A DNA stretch of 6,767 nucleotides from an uncultured Lachnospiraceae bacterium. GTDB lineage: Bacteria; Bacillota_A; Clostridia; Lachnospirales; Lachnospiraceae. Under the pieces are notes generated by a model, which worked only from the letters and a program-made list of their open reading frames with translations, had not been told where the DNA came from and searched no databases. Both the position numbers and the translations under genes were made by a program. The number at the start of each line of letters is the position of its first letter. The stretch's first letter is position 1. This document shows positions 5,839 to 6,767 of this stretch, piece by piece. The DNA lies in NCBI GenBank assembly GCA_902766415.1, contig CACXDR010000295.1, positions 1 through 6,767 of the forward strand, read 5' to 3'.

Positions 5839-6471
5839 TCAGATGCGGAAGAACTGGCCGGTCTTTTTGAGGACGGGGCGGAGCGCCGCGTAGACAAAGA
5901 CCACCACGATGGTCCCGACGACCGCATTGAGGGCGGTCGCGCCGGCGGCCCAGGTCGCCATGATCTTCGACACGTCCTGCGGGATGCCGAGAAGATAAGT
6001 TTTGTAGAGATATCCGACGACAGGGTCCGCGATCACGTTGAAGCCGAGTCCCGCGATGGACGCGATGAGGCTCCAGCGGAAGATGTACCCTTTGTCGTGC
6101 TCTTCGGTGATGTGCGCGATCCGGTGTGCCACGAAGCCTGCGATCAGGCCGATCATCAGCTTCAGCACGAAGGTCTTCGGCGCGCTGACCACGTATGCCG
6201 GGTCCATGAGGTCGGCGATGGTCATCCCGAGAGAGCCCGCGATGCCGCCGTACATGCCGCCGAGGATGAGCGCCGCCAGCACGCAGAACGCGTTGCCGAT
6301 GTGCAGCGCGGTCATGCCGCCTCCGGGCATGGGGATCGGGATCTTCAGGAAGGTAAATGCCACATAGCAGAGCGCTGCCATGAGCCCCGTCAGTACGAGC
6401 TTGTGAAGGTGGTCGCTTTCATATTCCCTGTTTTCGGTTTTAAGTTCCAGTGCCGCGTTTCTCTGAGTCAT
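5839..6471 (-). CDS. ECF transporter substrate-binding S component, vitamin-type
   Basis: The protein has 210 residues and starts at ATG 6471-6469 behind AGGGGAGG on the minus strand (complement of 6481-6488), nine bases upstream. A soluble, charged 22-residue N-terminus precedes about six hydrophobic segments (roughly 24-43, 58-73, 74-90, 100-120, 130-155, 170-198). The core is characteristic of ECF S components (riboflavin-type/ECF_trnsprt families): MPGGGMTALHIGNAF, then LILGGMYGGIAGSLGMTIAD, then APKTFVLKLMIGLIAG. S components bind a vitamin or precursor in the membrane and use a shared EcfA/A'/T module, which is not in this window. The substrate cannot be read from the sequence. The divergent MocR/PdxR-like gene makes a vitamin B6 compound (PdxU-like role) the best guess; riboflavin, hydroxymethylpyrimidine or another vitamin remain possible. 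Confidence 0.87.
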   Translation of the reverse strand: MTQRNAALELKTENREYESDHLHKLVLTGLMAALCYVAFTFLKIPIPMPGGGMTALHIGNAFCVLAALILGGMYGGIAGSLGMTIADLMDPAYVVSAPKTFVLKLMIGLIAGFVAHRIAHITEEHDKGYIFRWSLIASIAGLGFNVIADPVVGYLYKTYLLGIPQDVSKIMATWAAGATALNAVVGTIVVVFVYAALRPVLKKTGQFFRI

Positions 6472-6493
6472 GATCTGATGCCTCCCCTGGGCT

Positions 6494-6531
6494 CCGGCGC
6501 GTTTCCGGACGCTTTGAAAGCGTCCTGCCGG
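6494..6531 (-). promoter_or_regulatory. Hairpin in the 5' leader of the ECF gene
   Basis: A perfect inverted repeat, GGACGCTTT (6507-6515) and AAAGCGTCC (6517-6525) around one G, lies about 36 bases before the ECF start codon. As minus-strand RNA it gives an 8-bp stem with a TCA loop, possibly enclosed by a CCGGC/GCCGG stem (6527-6531 with 6494-6498). It does not match a riboswitch class that I recognise, and no T-tract follows it. A role in translation or mRNA stability is inferred. Confidence 0.4.
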
Positions 6532-6564
6532 GCCTTAAATTGCTTGTCGGGTTCCTTAGCATTC

Positions 6565-6570
6565 ATTATA
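6565..6570 (-). promoter_or_regulatory. -10 box of the ECF gene promoter
   Basis: On the minus strand, 6570-6565 reads TATAAT, a perfect -10 box about 95 bases before the ECF start codon. No good TTGACA lies at 16-18 bases upstream (ATATTA at 17), so the promoter may need an activator. The neighbouring inverted repeat overlaps its spacer. Confidence 0.5.
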
Positions 6571-6589
6571 ATAAGTTTTGAACTTATTA
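6569..6589. promoter_or_regulatory. Operator-like inverted repeat between the divergent ECF and MocR-like genes
   Basis: TAATAAGTT (6569-6577) and AACTTATTA (6581-6589) form a perfect 9-bp inverted repeat around TTG. It overlaps two bases of the ECF -10 box and most of its spacer, an ideal place for repression or control. The regulator could be the divergent GntR/MocR-like protein, but no binding data can be read from sequence. Confidence 0.5.
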
Positions 6590-6691
6590 ATATTGCCAGA
6601 ATAGGAATTTTTTATAGGGCCAGTTCGAACCGGGACTGGGAAAGAGCCTCCGCCGGAGCGGAACACCTACAGGAAACAGGAAAGGAGCGCC

Positions 6692-6767
6692 ATGCTGACT
6701 TATCAAATGGACGCGCGCGGAAGTACTCCGAAATATGAGTATCTTTACGACTGCATCAAGCAGGACA
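6692..6767 (+). CDS. N-terminal fragment of a probable GntR/MocR-family (PLP aminotransferase-fused) regulator
   Basis: ATG 6692 follows AAAGGAG (6681-6687) with a short four-base spacer. The frame stays open for 25 codons to the window edge: MLTYQMDARG, then STPKYEYLYDCIKQD. The segment YEYLYDCIKQD fits the first helix of a GntR winged-helix domain, where the family reads like xLYxQIYxxLKxDI. A MLTY opening before that helix recalls clostridial MocR proteins, which fuse a GntR domain to an aminotransferase-like PLP domain. PdxR members of this group sense pyridoxal phosphate and control vitamin B6 synthesis or uptake, which suits the divergent ECF gene. Only 25 residues are visible, so an ordinary GntR regulator or a plain aminotransferase is possible. 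Its promoter should lie in the AT-rich stretch around 6575-6616, but no convincing -35/-10 pair stands out. Confidence 0.55.
   Translation, partial: MLTYQMDARGSTPKYEYLYDCIKQD

Noticed and set aside
6619..6640. A tRNA T-arm-like sequence, AGTTCGAACCGG.
   Set aside because: The flanking bases do not form the five-pair T stem, and no acceptor, D or anticodon arm can be found around it.
5767..6738. A 323-codon plus-strand open frame opposite the ECF gene.
   Set aside because: It starts inside the REP-like palindrome, has Asp/His/Arg-rich composition with no recognisable domain, and mirrors the well-supported ECF gene.

Overview
The window comes from a high-GC member of the Clostridia, most likely a Lachnospiraceae-type gut bacterium. 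This is an inference from the gene families (BspA-type leucine-rich repeats, a DUF2201/VWA plus MoxR ATPase pair, an ECF transporter S component beside a MocR-type regulator), strong purine-rich ribosome binding sites and GC-rich codon use. No rRNA, tRNA, transposase gene or CRISPR array is present.

Layout. Positions 3-491 hold the C-terminal end of a gene that begins outside the window; its product has an acidic, P/E/Q/T-rich linker with a 12-residue repeat. Two hairpins (502-527 and 581-644) close this unit, and an extended -10 promoter (646-654) starts the next one. That next plus-strand block reads: LRR protein (695-1639), a 201-bp gap with a degenerate 87-bp repeat, VWA/DUF2201 protein (GTG start at 1841, to 3160), a 186-bp gap filled by four ~40-bp tandem repeats, MoxR-like AAA+ ATPase (3347-4837), D-aminoacyl-tRNA deacylase dtd (4834-5304, ATGA overlap), a palindromic REP-like element, and a 96-residue protein of unknown function (5392-5682). 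A strong hairpin (5687-5717) ends the block. No further terminator is evident inside it, so it could be one transcription unit, though the repeat-filled gaps could separate it.

On the far side of a second copy of the REP-like element (5768-5830), a minus-strand gene (5839-6471) encodes an ECF transporter S component. It is divergent from the start of what looks like a GntR/MocR-family regulator (6692 to the window end). The short AT-rich stretch between them holds a TATAAT box and a 9-bp inverted repeat placed like an operator. A MocR/PdxR-type neighbour suggests, but does not prove, that the transporter handles vitamin B6.

How the genes may work together. The VWA protein has an intact MIDAS and the ATPase has intact Walker A, Walker B and sensor-1 motifs, so they should form a MoxR/VWA remodelling pair of the same general type as RavA-ViaA or CbbQ-CbbO. 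The signal-peptide-less LRR protein encoded first in the block is a candidate adaptor or client. This three-gene set with its repeat-filled spacers is the least understood part of the window. The two non-coding repeat families and the paired REP-like palindromes are the other features worth following up.
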